A stretch of 47,375 nucleotides of DNA, taken from positions 1-47,375 of the forward strand of contig NZ_JAFMPS010000015.1 of assembly GCF_020667895.1 (NCBI RefSeq), given 5' to 3'. Within the stretch, counting starts at the first letter, position 1, and every line of letters starts with the position of its first letter. Source of the DNA: Alcanivorax sp. 1008. Lineage in GTDB: Bacteria > Pseudomonadota > Gammaproteobacteria > Pseudomonadales > Alcanivoracaceae. The notes beneath the pieces are model-generated. The model was not told where the DNA came from and did no database searches. It saw only the letters and a program-made list of their open reading frames with translations. Positions 8,529-18,052 of this stretch are shown here, one piece after another. The position numbers and the translations under genes are program-made.

Positions 8529-9218
8529 TCAAAACAGCGCTACCTCCTGGTCCGTGAGAGCCCGGTAATCACCCGCCAGCAGCGCTGGATCAAGCGGCAA
8601 TGGCCCGATTCTTTCACGATGAAGAGCCTCGACATGATTACCCACTGCGGCCAGCATCCGCTTAATCTGGTGGTAACGACCTTCATCAATGGTTAGCCGC
8701 AGGGAGCAGGCATCAAGCCTTTCCACCTGTGCCGGCAGCGTCGGCCGAGCCTCTCCTCGCAGCACAACGCCATTGCATAACTGCTCAATCATCTGCCCGG
8801 TGAGCGGCCGTGCTGTGCGGACATGATAAACCTTGCTGCATGAGGATTTGGGAGCAGTGATTCGATGCGACCACTGACCGTCCGAGCTCAGCAATAGCAA
8901 GCCGGTTGTGTCGACATCAAGGCGGCCGACAATATGCAGATCCCGACGCAACTCGGCAGGCAGCAATTGTAGTACCGATGCCCCATCTCGGTCGGAAGTT
9001 GAACTAACCATACCGGCCGGCTTGTGCAGCATCAGGTAACGGTGCCCCGGCAAGCTCAGCAGCTCACCACGACAACGCACCTGTTGACCACTGTGAAGCT
9101 GCAGACTTGCTCTCGGTCTAAGATCACCATCGACGCTGACCTCGCCACGGCCGATTAGTACCTTTACCTCGCGGCGTGACAGGCCCGTAGCATGGGCAAT
9201 ATAGAAATCAAGTCTCAT
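8529..9218 (-). CDS. rsuA: 16S rRNA pseudouridine synthase RsuA
   Basis: Converts U516 of 16S rRNA to pseudouridine during 30S assembly. The product from ATG 9218 is 229 residues, nearly identical in length to E. coli RsuA. An S4-like RNA-binding domain (about residues 1-60) precedes the catalytic domain, which carries the GRLDVDTTGLLLL motif with the catalytic Asp. A frame extending to 9368 adds 50 residues that are antisense-like and overlap the upstream gene, so it is rejected. The gene lies 20 bases downstream of the PhoD-like gene. RluE/RluF-type relatives are the main alternative, but length and motif favour RsuA. Confidence 0.9.
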   Translation of the reverse strand: MRLDFYIAHATGLSRREVKVLIGRGEVSVDGDLRPRASLQLHSGQQVRCRGELLSLPGHRYLMLHKPAGMVSSTSDRDGASVLQLLPAELRRDLHIVGRLDVDTTGLLLLSSDGQWSHRITAPKSSCSKVYHVRTARPLTGQMIEQLCNGVVLRGEARPTLPAQVERLDACSLRLTIDEGRYHQIKRMLAAVGNHVEALHRERIGPLPLDPALLAGDYRALTDQEVALF

Positions 9219-9237
9219 GGCTGCATTCCAGACCGGC

Positions 9238-10725
9238 TCAGTGCAAACCGGTAATAAACGGCTGAGGAAAATCTGCCACCGGCATATTGTTGGGCCCTGA
9301 CCGCTCGCGCACCCTCCAGGCGTTCGCCTCAAGACTGACACCGCCCAGACCATCGCGGCGAAAACCAACGGTCATAAAATGCTCTCGCGTACGAGCCTTT
9401 GGATAGGCAGATAGCAGAAACCCCGGACGAGTCGACACCGTCCAGCCACCATTCCGGTAGTCCACCTCAGTGACCGGCCACCCCAGCTGTGCTGCAGTGG
9501 CTTTGTCGGGAAAGGCTTTCGGTTTGAGCTCCGGGGTGGCGGTGGCAACACCATTTAAACCGGTCAGGTTTGATAATGGTGATGAGATAATCTCAACCAG
9601 CTTACCCCCTTGAGCACCCAATGACACCGAAGCAATCCGGCCGAAGTGCACATCACCACTCAGCAGCACCACATCATGACCACTGCTGCCCAGTGCCGCC
9701 AGCAAGGCTGCATACTGCTCTGGAAAGCTACGCAAATTACGTTCCAGCGACTGGTCACCGACAATCAACGGCTGGGAAACCAGCAGTACACCCGGGCACC
9801 GAAGGTTTCGTGCCCAGTCGCATAGCCGAGCAAATGGCTGATCCGGCAGAAACCGCTTGCCACGCCGATATGAACGCAGATCGGCAACGCAGAATGATAG
9901 CTCATTGCCAATGGAAAAAGTTTCAACGATAGCGCTGCGCTGGATATTACTGACACCATCACGGGAGCCACGAGACCATGCTCGGCGCACCGGCGACAAC
10001 TTCAGTGGCAGCAGGGTGGGCAGCAGAGAATCGTAAAATGGATAATCGTTCCAGTACTCATGATCATCCGGCAGCATCCAGGTGCCACCACGGGTCAGGA
10101 TGCTGCCTAGTGCTTGCCAATGGACGGCATAATCCATAGCGATACGCTCTCGAATTTCCTTCGCAATCAGGGACAGCGAGTCAAAGCCGATATCCAGATA
10201 CACCTGATCACCGCTGAGGAAAGTAATGTCCGGGCTGGCATTGCCGCCAGCCTCATAAATGGCCTTGTATGCCGCTGCTGCGTGACCTCCATCGCGGTGA
10301 TTATAGAAGCAGCTTCCAAGGCCGATAATGAAGGGCGCATCCTCCTTATCAGGAAGTGAGTCCGGCAAGGTGCCGAACTCGCCATCGCGCAGGCATTGCC
10401 AAAGGGGTTCTGGCCGAATATCGGCAAGCGCTTCGATACGCCTCTCAAAACGCACCTGATACTGCACTCCCGGTAATAGGTCAGTCACGGTGACTAGCGC
10501 AAAAAAACGCTGATTCATTTGCCGAAACGGCCGCTGCCAATCACCACGGTTCAGAAAATACTCGGTCTCCTGACCATCTGTGTCGCGGATCACCACTCTT
10601 GCGTGCTCCGGCATCTTCATAAACGGGAACAGGGTCCCCACCCATATTTCCGCCGTGCTTTGTGTGACTCGATGGATTGCCAGCGACCACTGGCTGGTAT
10701 TTGTATTCAGTGTCTCCTGACTCAT
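9238..10725 (-). CDS. PhoD-like metallophosphatase, no signal peptide
   Basis: A 495-residue calcineurin-like phosphoesterase of the alkaline phosphatase D group. Metal-ligand motifs appear in order: GLGSC, SGDQVYLD, PDDHEYWNDYP and LLSGDVHFG. An N-terminal beta-rich region of about 100 residues comes before the catalytic fold. Classical PhoD is Tat-exported, but no signal sequence is present, so a cytoplasmic role is inferred. AGGGAGG precedes the ATG at 10725; a GTG two codons upstream is less likely. It follows HMG-CoA reductase by 26 bases on the same strand, suggesting co-transcription. The substrate is unknown. Confidence 0.87.
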   Translation of the reverse strand: MSQETLNTNTSQWSLAIHRVTQSTAEIWVGTLFPFMKMPEHARVVIRDTDGQETEYFLNRGDWQRPFRQMNQRFFALVTVTDLLPGVQYQVRFERRIEALADIRPEPLWQCLRDGEFGTLPDSLPDKEDAPFIIGLGSCFYNHRDGGHAAAAYKAIYEAGGNASPDITFLSGDQVYLDIGFDSLSLIAKEIRERIAMDYAVHWQALGSILTRGGTWMLPDDHEYWNDYPFYDSLLPTLLPLKLSPVRRAWSRGSRDGVSNIQRSAIVETFSIGNELSFCVADLRSYRRGKRFLPDQPFARLCDWARNLRCPGVLLVSQPLIVGDQSLERNLRSFPEQYAALLAALGSSGHDVVLLSGDVHFGRIASVSLGAQGGKLVEIISSPLSNLTGLNGVATATPELKPKAFPDKATAAQLGWPVTEVDYRNGGWTVSTRPGFLLSAYPKARTREHFMTVGFRRDGLGGVSLEANAWRVRERSGPNNMPVADFPQPFITGLH

Positions 10726-10751
10726 AGCCACCCTCCCTGATGATCATTCCT

Positions 10752-11930
10752 TTATGGCCGGTTGCGACCATACTTGTCATGACTTGACACCCACTCATCG
10801 GCAACAATCGCCGCACCCAGCGACAGCTCACCGCAGAGCACTACTGCAGCGATAATTTCTGCCAATTTGTTAACCTTTCCGGAACCATAACAGCCAAGCA
10901 CTTCAAGGCTCTCACGCTGAGTCGGCAACCCGGTACCACCACCATATGTTGCTACTATCAACGCAGGAATGGTGATGGAAAAGTAATAATCTCCGTTGTC
11001 CTTCAACTCGCTGTACACCATCCCGGCAGAAGCCTCTGCCACGTTAGCCACATCCTGTCCGCAAGCGATAAACATGGCAGTAATGCCATTGGCGAAATGG
11101 GAACCGTTATTTACCGAACCCGCCAACATCGCTCCCATATTCGAAAGCTGGCGCTGATAGTGCATTGCCTGACTGCTTGTGTGCAGCACGCTTGTTACCA
11201 TTTCAGCGGGAAGGGTTACCTCTGCCACAACACGCTTGCCGCGACTATGCATTGCGTTGACGGCAGAGTGCTTCTTGTCCGTATCAAAGTTGGCTGCCAA
11301 AGTGAAATGCTCAAGCCCGGCGGGCTTCTGCTGCAATATCCACTGACAGGCGTGGTGAGTCGCCTTACTAACCATGTTCTGACCGGCCGCATCTCCAGTG
11401 GTAAAATTAAAACGCAACCAGCGCATTTTACTCTGTGAGAACTGCTGGATATCGCGCAGCTTTCCACTACTAGTAGTCTGTTCCGCCACCGCGGCAATGG
11501 CCGGGAATTCGCTCTCCACCCATAGGCCGAAATCTCGCGCCGAGCGGGCATTATCAAAAACAAAGAGCGGCGCTCGCTGCATGCAATCGTCTATCACTGT
11601 GGCTGTAATTCCACCTGCAGCGCTGGCGATGCGCATGCCGCGATTGTAGCTGGCCAGCAAGGTGCCCTCGGTGGTTGCCATGGGAATATAGAACTCCCCA
11701 TTAGCGTGCTCTCCGCAGACTTTTAATGGCCCTGCAAAACCGAGAGGGACTTGGGCGACGCCAGAAAAATTTTCAATATTCCCCGGCAGTAATGCAGGGT
11801 CAAAGGAAAAGCTGCCAACATGATCGAGTTTTGCACCGGTCTTGCCGGTAATAAATACGCGCCGACTGGCAGCCATTTCAACGCTGTAATCATTATCAGC
11901 GTGACGAGGGATTTTTTTGTTATCAGACAC
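10752..11930 (-). CDS. Hydroxymethylglutaryl-CoA reductase, class I type
   Basis: Reduces HMG-CoA to mevalonate with NAD(P)H. The 392-residue soluble protein has the class I signatures ENFSGVAQVPLGFAGP (52-67), TTEG (86-89, catalytic Glu88), TGDAAGQNMVSKAT (178-191), TDKK (217-220, catalytic Lys), GQDVANV (291-297, Asp293) and a C-terminal His384. The eukaryotic/archaeal motif is usually DAMGMNM; here it is DAAGQNM. There is no membrane anchor. Most gammaproteobacteria make isoprenoids by the MEP pathway, so the gene is unexpected. No other mevalonate gene is in the window. A biosynthetic role or a role in mevalonate/terpenoid breakdown cannot be separated here. Confidence 0.9.
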   Translation of the reverse strand: MSDNKKIPRHADNDYSVEMAASRRVFITGKTGAKLDHVGSFSFDPALLPGNIENFSGVAQVPLGFAGPLKVCGEHANGEFYIPMATTEGTLLASYNRGMRIASAAGGITATVIDDCMQRAPLFVFDNARSARDFGLWVESEFPAIAAVAEQTTSSGKLRDIQQFSQSKMRWLRFNFTTGDAAGQNMVSKATHHACQWILQQKPAGLEHFTLAANFDTDKKHSAVNAMHSRGKRVVAEVTLPAEMVTSVLHTSSQAMHYQRQLSNMGAMLAGSVNNGSHFANGITAMFIACGQDVANVAEASAGMVYSELKDNGDYYFSITIPALIVATYGGGTGLPTQRESLEVLGCYGSGKVNKLAEIIAAVVLCGELSLGAAIVADEWVSSHDKYGRNRP

Positions 11931-12014
11931 CGCTGGCTCCGCAGGAAAAAAGGAGCGCTATGGATAGCACGATGGCACGGCCGGCACAACGCGCCCGTGC
12001 AACTGACAAATCAA

Positions 12015-12353
12015 TCAGATAGAGAAGGAAGAGCCGCAGCCGCAGGTGGATGTAGCGTTCGGGTTCTGAACCACAAAACGACTGCCCATAAGGCCCTGCT
12101 CATAATCCACTTCAGAGCCCGACAGATATTGAATGCTCATGGCATCAACCAACAACGTGACGTCACCATTATCTACAATGGTGTCGTCTTCGTTAACGCG
12201 TTCGTCGAAGGTGAATCCGTAGGAAAAGCCGGAGCAGCCGCCGCCGGTTATATACACCCTAAGCTTGAGGGCTTGATTACCCTCTTCTTCACGTAATTCG
12301 CGCACCTTGGCGGCAGCACGGTCGGTAAATGCAATGGCGGCAGAGTCACTCAT
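12015..12353 (-). CDS. erpA: Iron-sulfur cluster insertion protein ErpA
   Basis: A-type carrier that delivers Fe-S clusters to apoproteins, including those of the isoprenoid pathway. The 112-residue product has the three invariant cysteines in GGGCSGF and TCGCGSSF, and the usual length. An upstream GTG at 12383 would add ten residues and is less likely. The order argC-DUF6776-bactofilin-erpA is the same as in Pseudomonas, where anmK follows. Downstream on the same strand, after 84 bases, is HMG-CoA reductase. Confidence 0.95.
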   Translation of the reverse strand: MSDSAAIAFTDRAAAKVRELREEEGNQALKLRVYITGGGCSGFSYGFTFDERVNEDDTIVDNGDVTLLVDAMSIQYLSGSEVDYEQGLMGSRFVVQNPNATSTCGCGSSFSI

Positions 12354-12421
12354 GGCAACAATCAAGTTGGAGGCAGGCTGCACATGGTGTAATACCCGAC
12401 AAAAACAGTCAAGTATTAGCC

Positions 12422-12847
12422 CTATTTACCCTCTTTGCCCTTGTCGCCATTACCCACCTGATCCGGGTGAGGCAGATGCTTGCGCTCATTCTGCCTGACC
12501 AACTTGCCGTCAACCTGAGCACCCATGACCATTTCAATCATGTTGTAGTAGACATTGCCTTCAATCACGGCCTTTTCGGCAAGCTCCAGGTGCTCGGAAG
12601 CGTGTATATCTCCCTCGACCTTACCATTGACGACAATTTTGGGAACTCGAATCTCACCCTGCACCCGGCCACTTTCGCCAATTACCAGTCGGCCCCCTTC
12701 GGCTCCGACGCTGATATTGCCGGTAATAGTACCCAGCACATGCAGGCCCCCGGTAAACTCCACATCACCGCAGATGCGGGCGCTTGGCGCAATCAGGGTA
12801 TGGTTGCTGTAATTCTCTTTTGACTGTTTTTTATCCCGCCCAAGCAC
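12422..12847 (-). CDS. Bactofilin family polymer-forming cytoskeletal protein
   Basis: Bactofilins form nucleotide-free filaments that often position cell-wall enzymes. The 141-residue product has the right-handed beta-helix DUF583 core (about residues 18-115), with regular short hydrophobic repeats such as [17 protein letters not shown] and [17 protein letters not shown], flanked by charged tails. The start is a GTG at 12847 with AGGAG seven bases upstream. The longer frame to 12922 lies wholly inside the upstream DUF6776 gene. Overlap with that gene is 17 bases, so the two are probably coupled. The envelope genes nearby fit a structural role, but its partner is unknown. Confidence 0.9.
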   Translation of the reverse strand: MLGRDKKQSKENYSNHTLIAPSARICGDVEFTGGLHVLGTITGNISVGAEGGRLVIGESGRVQGEIRVPKIVVNGKVEGDIHASEHLELAEKAVIEGNVYYNMIEMVMGAQVDGKLVRQNERKHLPHPDQVGNGDKGKEGK

Positions 12848-13586
12848 CGCTTCTCTCCTGTAACTGCCACATATAGGTTTTTTCGGTTTTCTGGTTACGT
12901 CGGGCACCATTGATTGCCTCAACGGTAATCTGCTCCGGCTGCAAGCCCTCAGGCAAGCGCAATCTACCAGTCAGCTCTTGAAAGTAGCGGAAACGGAACC
13001 TTGTTTCACTGCCTTCGACAAGAATGTCACTACCACTGAGCTGCACCTGCTCTTCAGCCTGCATGCCGGATAGCTTCAACAACACATCACCGGCCACATT
13101 GTTGCGGTTATCCCCGACCTGCGTAAGCACCAGCCTGAAGGCAAACTCCCCCGCCGTAGCAGCGGGAGCAAGGTCAAATTTCTCGATGCGCAACCCCTGT
13201 TCAACGGAGCCGGGTGCCATAACGTTCTTATAGAAGGCCACGGCCTCCTCAAGTTCAGCCAATTGACCACGCAGATCGCGGATTTCGCTACGCACCTGTT
13301 CCTGCGCCTGCTGCGACACCTCGGTACCGGTACGATGCAGCGCCAACTCGTTACGAGCGGACTGCAAAGCACTGTCCAGCACGCGAACCTGATCAGTTAG
13401 ACGACTGCGGTCGCGCTCCAGACGGCTGGTGTTTTCCCGGGCGGTAATCTGACCTGCAATAAAGGCAGCGATGATCACCAGAATAACGAACAGGGAACCG
13501 TAGACACGCACCCGACGGCGACGCCGGCGGTCCAACGGTACCAGCACCATGTCTTCCATCAGGCTTGCCGAGCGCTTTCTGGCCAT
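12831..13586 (-). CDS. DUF6776-type membrane protein with coiled coil
   Basis: A 251-residue protein of unknown function, the positional counterpart of PA0663. It has a basic N-terminus with a run of arginines, one transmembrane helix (about residues 28-46), a coiled coil of about 70 residues (ENTSRLERDRSRL onward), and a C-terminal globular, beta-rich domain likely in the periplasm. It lies between argC and the bactofilin gene and overlaps the latter. The topology (N-in, single span, periplasmic coiled coil) fits an anchor or adaptor between a cytoplasmic filament and the wall, but this is only inference. Confidence 0.85.
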   Translation of the reverse strand: MARKRSASLMEDMVLVPLDRRRRRRVRVYGSLFVILVIIAAFIAGQITARENTSRLERDRSRLTDQVRVLDSALQSARNELALHRTGTEVSQQAQEQVRSEIRDLRGQLAELEEAVAFYKNVMAPGSVEQGLRIEKFDLAPAATAGEFAFRLVLTQVGDNRNNVAGDVLLKLSGMQAEEQVQLSGSDILVEGSETRFRFRYFQELTGRLRLPEGLQPEQITVEAINGARRNQKTEKTYMWQLQERSGAWAG

Positions 13587-13588
13587 GA

Positions 13589-14647
13589 TCAGGGCAACAA
13601 CGCAGCGCCGTCGAGACCGGCGGTCTCCGGCAGGTTGAACATGATATTCATGTTCTGCACCGCCTGACCTGCGGCGCCCTTGGTCAGGTTATCGATCACC
13701 GACAGAATCACCAGCATATCGCGCCCTTGCGGCCGGTGTATGGCAATCCGGCAGTGGTTTGCCCCTTTAACAAAACGAGTCTCCGGATGGCTGCCAGCTG
13801 GCATAACATCTACAAAGCGCTCGTTCACATAGCGGGACTCATAGGCCGCCTGTATCTCGTCAAGCGAAGGCGTTGTATCCGTCACCGGAGCGTATAGGGT
13901 GGAATGAATCCCACGAATCATCGGCAGCAGATGCGGCACAAAAGTAATATTCACTGGTGAACCGGCGATATCACCAAGGCCCTGCTCTATCTCTGGCAGA
14001 TGACGATGCCCAGCAACACCATAGGCCTTGAAGTTGTCGCTGGCCTCGGCCATGAGCATGGGGATCTTGGCCTGACGCCCTGCGCCACTGATTCCGGAAG
14101 CACTATTCGAGATCAGCCGAGTGTTGTCAGTCCAGCCGTTTTCCAATAGCGGCAGCAAACCAAGCTGTACCGAGGTCGGATAGCAACCGGCACAAGCAAC
14201 CAGCCGGGCCGTGCGAATTTTCTCCCGGTGTATCTCTGGTAGACCATAGACTGCCTCTGCCAGCAGCTCGGGGCAGGTATGTGGCTCGCCATACCAGTCA
14301 CTCCACAGCGCCGCATCGCGAATGCGGAAATCCGCAGACAGATCAACCACCCGGACATTTTCAGCCAGCAGTTCCGGCATCATGCGCATGGCCACGTTGT
14401 GCGGGGTAGCAAAGAACACCACGTCACAGCTGGCCAGCAACTTCACATCCGGCACGGAAAAGCGCAGGTCGTAGTGTCCACGCAGGCTTGGGAACATATC
14501 CGCTACGGCCACGCCGTCTTCAGAGCGAGAAGTAATTGCCACCACCTCCGCCTGAGGGTGTGCGGCAAGCAGACGCAGCAACTCAACGCCGGTATATCCA
14601 GTGCCACCTACAATACCGATCCGCAACCGGGACGACGCCGAAGTCAT
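13589..14647 (-). CDS. argC: N-acetyl-gamma-glutamyl-phosphate reductase
   Basis: Third step of arginine biosynthesis, reducing N-acetylglutamyl phosphate with NADPH. The 352-residue product has the N-terminal Rossmann motif [17 protein letters not shown] and the catalytic cysteine in the [10 protein letters not shown] stretch, and normal length. GGAG precedes the ATG at 14647. A good promoter (TTGCCC, 17 bases, TATTAT) lies 35-63 bases upstream. Its stop is 2 bases before the DUF6776 start, so argC probably leads an operon running argC-DUF6776-bactofilin-erpA. Confidence 0.96.
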   Translation of the reverse strand: MTSASSRLRIGIVGGTGYTGVELLRLLAAHPQAEVVAITSRSEDGVAVADMFPSLRGHYDLRFSVPDVKLLASCDVVFFATPHNVAMRMMPELLAENVRVVDLSADFRIRDAALWSDWYGEPHTCPELLAEAVYGLPEIHREKIRTARLVACAGCYPTSVQLGLLPLLENGWTDNTRLISNSASGISGAGRQAKIPMLMAEASDNFKAYGVAGHRHLPEIEQGLGDIAGSPVNITFVPHLLPMIRGIHSTLYAPVTDTTPSLDEIQAAYESRYVNERFVDVMPAGSHPETRFVKGANHCRIAIHRPQGRDMLVILSVIDNLTKGAAGQAVQNMNIMFNLPETAGLDGAALLP

Positions 14648-14681
14648 TTACTGCTCTCCAGAAAACATTATGAAGGCAGGC

Positions 14682-14710
14682 ATAATAGGAAGCTGCCGCC
14701 TGCCGGGCAA
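14682..14710 (-). promoter_or_regulatory. Sigma-70-type promoter for argC
   Basis: On the minus strand TTGCCC (14705-14710) is separated by 17 bases from TATTAT (14682-14687), 34 bases before the argC start. Assigned by pattern only. Confidence 0.6.
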
Positions 14711-14824
14711 CCGCGCAGTAGCGCAGATGTGATGTCTGTTGCCCGGTATAGACCTTTTTTCAGCGCGATCACGCCGCGCCCCAGCGCCTTTGCTATGATG
14801 GCGCCCCTTTTACGGAGAGATCTT

Positions 14825-15247
14825 ATGTACCTGTGGATCCAAGCCCTGCACCTGATCTCTGTGGTGACCTGGTTTGCCGCCCTGTTTTACCTGCCGCGCC
14901 TGTTTGTGTACCACGCGCTGTCAGAGGATCAGATCAGCCGCGACCGCTTCAAGATAATGGAGAGAAAGCTCTATCGCGGCATCATGACACCGTCGATGAT
15001 CGCGGTACTGGTGTTTGGCTTCTGGCTGCTCTACTTAAATCCGGGCCTGATGAAGAGCGGCTGGATGCATGCCAAGCTGACACTGGTGTTCCTGCTAATC
15101 GGTTATCACCACGTGTGTCTGGCATATATGAAGAAGTTCGAGCGAGATGCTAACACCAAGAGTCATGTTTTCTACCGCTGGTTCAATGAGGCTCCGGTGG
15201 TCATCCTGATTGCCGTGGTCTGCCTCGCCGTGGTGAAACCCTTCTAA
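14825..15247 (+). CDS. hemJ: Protoporphyrinogen IX oxidase HemJ
   Basis: Membrane enzyme for the penultimate haem step. The 140-residue protein has four predicted membrane helices and the conserved His in LHLISVVTWF near the N-terminus, with a C-terminal VKPF stretch. Length and order match PA0661, which also lies divergent from argC. A much longer frame opens at 14279, but it runs antisense through argC. The ATG at 14825 has GGAG seven bases upstream. Haem genes hemJ and hemL sit within 3 kb of each other, separated by thiD-thiE. Confidence 0.92.
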   Translation: MYLWIQALHLISVVTWFAALFYLPRLFVYHALSEDQISRDRFKIMERKLYRGIMTPSMIAVLVFGFWLLYLNPGLMKSGWMHAKLTLVFLLIGYHHVCLAYMKKFERDANTKSHVFYRWFNEAPVVILIAVVCLAVVKPF

Positions 15248-15270
15248 GGGCACTGCTACAGGATCACACC

Positions 15271-16032
15271 ATGAAACCGAACATTCTCGTCATTGCCGGG
15301 CACGATCCTTCCGGAGGCGCTGGCATCCATGCAGATATTGAAGCGATCCATAGCCTTGGCGGTCTGGCCGCCACTCTAATTACCGGGCTGACCATACAGA
15401 ACAGCCAGAATGTGCGGGGCTTTGAGCTGGTCGACCTGAACCTGCTTGAGCGTCAGGCGGAAACGCTGCTGGAGGACATGCAGTTCAGCGCCGTCAAAAT
15501 CGGTATGACTGGCAGTCCAGCCATCATTCGCTTTATCGCCCGGCTACTCGACCAACTGCCTGGCGTGCCGGTGATACTCGATCCAGTGCTGGCAGCGGAA
15601 GCAGGGGGCAGTCTCGGCGAGCAGTCGGTACCAGAAGCGTTACTCGGCGAGCTATTCCCTCGAGCCATGCTGGCCACCCCCAACCTGCCGGAAGCGGAGC
15701 GACTGGCAGGGGCCAGCGGCGTTGTTGGCGCCGGCGAGACTTTGCTTCGGCACGGCTGTCCGAACGTGCTGATTACCGGCACCCATGACGATACCGACGC
15801 TGTGCTTAATCATCTGTTCAGCGAGAATCAGGTGCGCGACTGGTCCTGGCCAAGACTGGCCGGCAGCTTCCACGGCTCTGGCTGTACTCTGGCGTCCGCC
15901 TGCGCTGCGCTTATAGCCAGAGGCCTGCCATTAGAGCAAGCACTCACTGACTCCCAAGGCTACGTATACCGGGCCCTACAGAACGCCTGGCAAGCAGGCA
16001 GAGGGCAACTGATCCCGGACCGTCGTGGCTAA
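15271..16032 (+). CDS. thiD: Hydroxymethylpyrimidine/phosphomethylpyrimidine kinase
   Basis: Phosphorylates HMP and HMP-phosphate in thiamine synthesis. The 253-residue ribokinase-fold protein opens with IAGHDPSGGAGIHADI, the family ATP/substrate loop. It ends with GSFHGSGCTLASA, which carries the catalytic GSGC motif. The 3' end overlaps thiE by 8 bases. The order thiD-thiE-hemL is the same as in Pseudomonas. Confidence 0.95.
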   Translation: MKPNILVIAGHDPSGGAGIHADIEAIHSLGGLAATLITGLTIQNSQNVRGFELVDLNLLERQAETLLEDMQFSAVKIGMTGSPAIIRFIARLLDQLPGVPVILDPVLAAEAGGSLGEQSVPEALLGELFPRAMLATPNLPEAERLAGASGVVGAGETLLRHGCPNVLITGTHDDTDAVLNHLFSENQVRDWSWPRLAGSFHGSGCTLASACAALIARGLPLEQALTDSQGYVYRALQNAWQAGRGQLIPDRRG

Positions 16033-16645
16033 AATCCGCGGCCTTTACGCCATTACCGACCCGGCGCTGATTCCACCTGAGCGTCTGCTGGTGGCTTGCC
16101 AAGCCGCCCTGAATGGAGGCGTCCGGCTGCTGCAATACCGCGACAAACCGGCCACCAATGCAGAGCGCCGAAAGCGAGCCATCAGCCTGCGCGAGCTGTG
16201 CCGCGACCATGACGCCCTGCTGTTGATCAATGATGACCCTCAACTGGCTGCTGACATCGGCGCCAGCGGCGTGCATATCGGCCAGTCCGATGGTGCCGTC
16301 CAACGTGCCCGCCAACTGCTGGGGCCGGATGCTATTATCGGCGTTACCTGCCATAACGATCCTGATCTGGCCATAGCTGCAGCACGAGCGGGCGCCGACT
16401 ACGTTGCCTTCGGCCGCTTCTATCCGTCGCACAGCAAACCGGGAGCGCCGGCAGCAAATCCGGCTGTACTCTCCACTCCCCTGCCCCTGCCCAAGGTGGC
16501 CATTGGCGGCATCACCCCGGATAATGCGTCCGCCCTGATTGCTGCCGGCGCCGATGCCGTGGCGGTAATACACAGCCTGTTTTCTGCGGCGGACATCGAG
16601 GGCCAGGCCCGCCTGTTCGCCAATCTGTTTTCTGTGAAGGAGTAG
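16025..16645 (+). CDS. thiE: Thiamine-phosphate synthase
   Basis: Joins HMP-diphosphate and thiazole phosphate to give thiamine monophosphate. The 206-residue TIM-barrel protein has the start GLYAITDP, the [10 protein letters not shown] and GVHIGQSDG stretches and the phosphate-binding [10 protein letters not shown]. Translation starts at a GTG inside the end of thiD, an 8-base overlap, which suggests coupling. hemL follows after 2 bases. Confidence 0.95.
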   Translation: MAKIRGLYAITDPALIPPERLLVACQAALNGGVRLLQYRDKPATNAERRKRAISLRELCRDHDALLLINDDPQLAADIGASGVHIGQSDGAVQRARQLLGPDAIIGVTCHNDPDLAIAAARAGADYVAFGRFYPSHSKPGAPAANPAVLSTPLPLPKVAIGGITPDNASALIAAGADAVAVIHSLFSAADIEGQARLFANLFSVKE

Positions 16646-16647
16646 CC

Positions 16648-17934
16648 ATGAGTCGCATTCATTCCGAAGACCTGTTTCGCAAGGCGCAGCTGCACATCCC
16701 CGGCGGCGTCAACTCACCAGTGCGAGCCTTTCGCGGCGTCGGCGGTCAGCCGGTATTTTTCCATCGCGCTGAAGGCCCTTACCTGTTTGATGAAGACGAT
16801 AACCGCTACATCGACTATATCGGCTCATGGGGGCCCATGATTCTCGGCCACGGCAATGCTCAGGTATTGGCCGCTGTGATTGACGCCGCGCGTAATGGCC
16901 TTAGCTTCGGCGCGCCCACCGCTGCAGAGGTGGAAATGGCCGATCTGGTCTGCGAGCTACTGCCGTCAATGGACATGGTGCGCATGGTCAGCTCAGGCAC
17001 CGAAGCGACCATGAGCGCCATCCGTCTGGCCCGCGGTTACACCGGCCGCGACACCTTGATCAAGTTCGAGGGCTGCTACCATGGCCACGCCGACTCACTA
17101 CTGGTTAAAGCCGGCTCCGGCGCTCTGACCCTCGGCGTGCCGAGCTCCCCCGGGGTGCCGGCGGCACTGGCGGAACACACCCTGACACTGGAATACAACA
17201 ATGCGGCTCAGGTGGAAGAAACCTTTGCCAAGATGGGCGACCAGATTGCCTGCGTGATCGTCGAGCCAGTGGCTGGCAACATGAACTGCGTGCCGCCTAT
17301 GAATAACTTTCTGCACACGCTGCGAAAATGCTGCGATGAGCATGGCGCGGTGCTGATCTTTGACGAAGTTATGACTGGATTCCGTGTCGCTCTGGGCGGA
17401 GCCCAGTCGGTCTACAACATCACTCCCGATCTGACCACGCTTGGCAAGGTCATTGGCGGCGGCATGCCGGTTGGCGCTTTCGGCGGCAAGCGCGAGATTA
17501 TGGAACATCTTGCCCCGCTCGGCCCGGTGTATCAGGCCGGCACCCTGTCCGGCAACCCGGTAGCGATGGCCGCTGGTATGGCTACCCTGAAGCAGATCAG
17601 TGCGCCGGGCTTCTTCGACGAGCTTGGCCGCCTCACCGCACGTCTGACTCAAGGACTGGAAACCATGGCGCGGGAAAAAGGCATTGCCATGACCACCAAT
17701 CAGGTCGGCGGAATGTTCGGACTGTTCTTTACCGACCAGACCCGAATTGCCTCTCTCAACGATGTCATGGGCTGTGATCAGGAACGTTTCAAGAAATTTT
17801 TCCATGCCATGCTTGATCGTGGTGTCTATCTGGCACCCAGTGCATTTGAGGCCGGCTTTGTCTCAATCACCCATACCGATGCGGTAATTGATGATACGCT
17901 GGAGCGAGCACGGGAAGCATTTCGCGCCCTGTGA
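16648..17934 (+). CDS. hemL: Glutamate-1-semialdehyde 2,1-aminomutase
   Basis: PLP enzyme making 5-aminolevulinate in the C5 haem route. The 428-residue product shows the [15 protein letters not shown] cofactor phosphate loop, the FDEVMTGFR Asp and the Schiff-base lysine in [19 protein letters not shown] precedes the ATG. It ends the thiD-thiE-hemL group. The 118 bases before egtB suggest a separate promoter for the next pair. Confidence 0.97.
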   Translation: MSRIHSEDLFRKAQLHIPGGVNSPVRAFRGVGGQPVFFHRAEGPYLFDEDDNRYIDYIGSWGPMILGHGNAQVLAAVIDAARNGLSFGAPTAAEVEMADLVCELLPSMDMVRMVSSGTEATMSAIRLARGYTGRDTLIKFEGCYHGHADSLLVKAGSGALTLGVPSSPGVPAALAEHTLTLEYNNAAQVEETFAKMGDQIACVIVEPVAGNMNCVPPMNNFLHTLRKCCDEHGAVLIFDEVMTGFRVALGGAQSVYNITPDLTTLGKVIGGGMPVGAFGGKREIMEHLAPLGPVYQAGTLSGNPVAMAAGMATLKQISAPGFFDELGRLTARLTQGLETMAREKGIAMTTNQVGGMFGLFFTDQTRIASLNDVMGCDQERFKKFFHAMLDRGVYLAPSAFEAGFVSITHTDAVIDDTLERAREAFRAL

Positions 17935-17987
17935 AGAAGAGGCGCCAGCAACGTTGACCTGACCATTAATTAACGGCACGGTGACGC

Positions 17988-17993
17988 TATAAC
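17988..17993 (+). promoter_or_regulatory. Possible -10 box for egtBD
   Basis: TATAAC lies 60 bases before the egtB start in the hemL-egtB gap. A weak -35 (TTAATT) is 16 bases upstream of it. Pattern-based and tentative. Confidence 0.3.
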
Positions 17994-18052
17994 AAGGCAG
18001 CCGCTGAAGCACTGAGGCGGCACCCTCCACCACGGAAGGAAAGAGCGCGGCC

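Noticed and set aside
14279-14824. N-terminal extension of hemJ over argC
   Set aside because: It runs antisense through argC, and a clear ribosome site precedes the ATG at 14825.
17098-17805. 235-codon open frame antisense to hemL
   Set aside because: It lies wholly within hemL, has no recognisable motif and reflects codon bias of the real gene.
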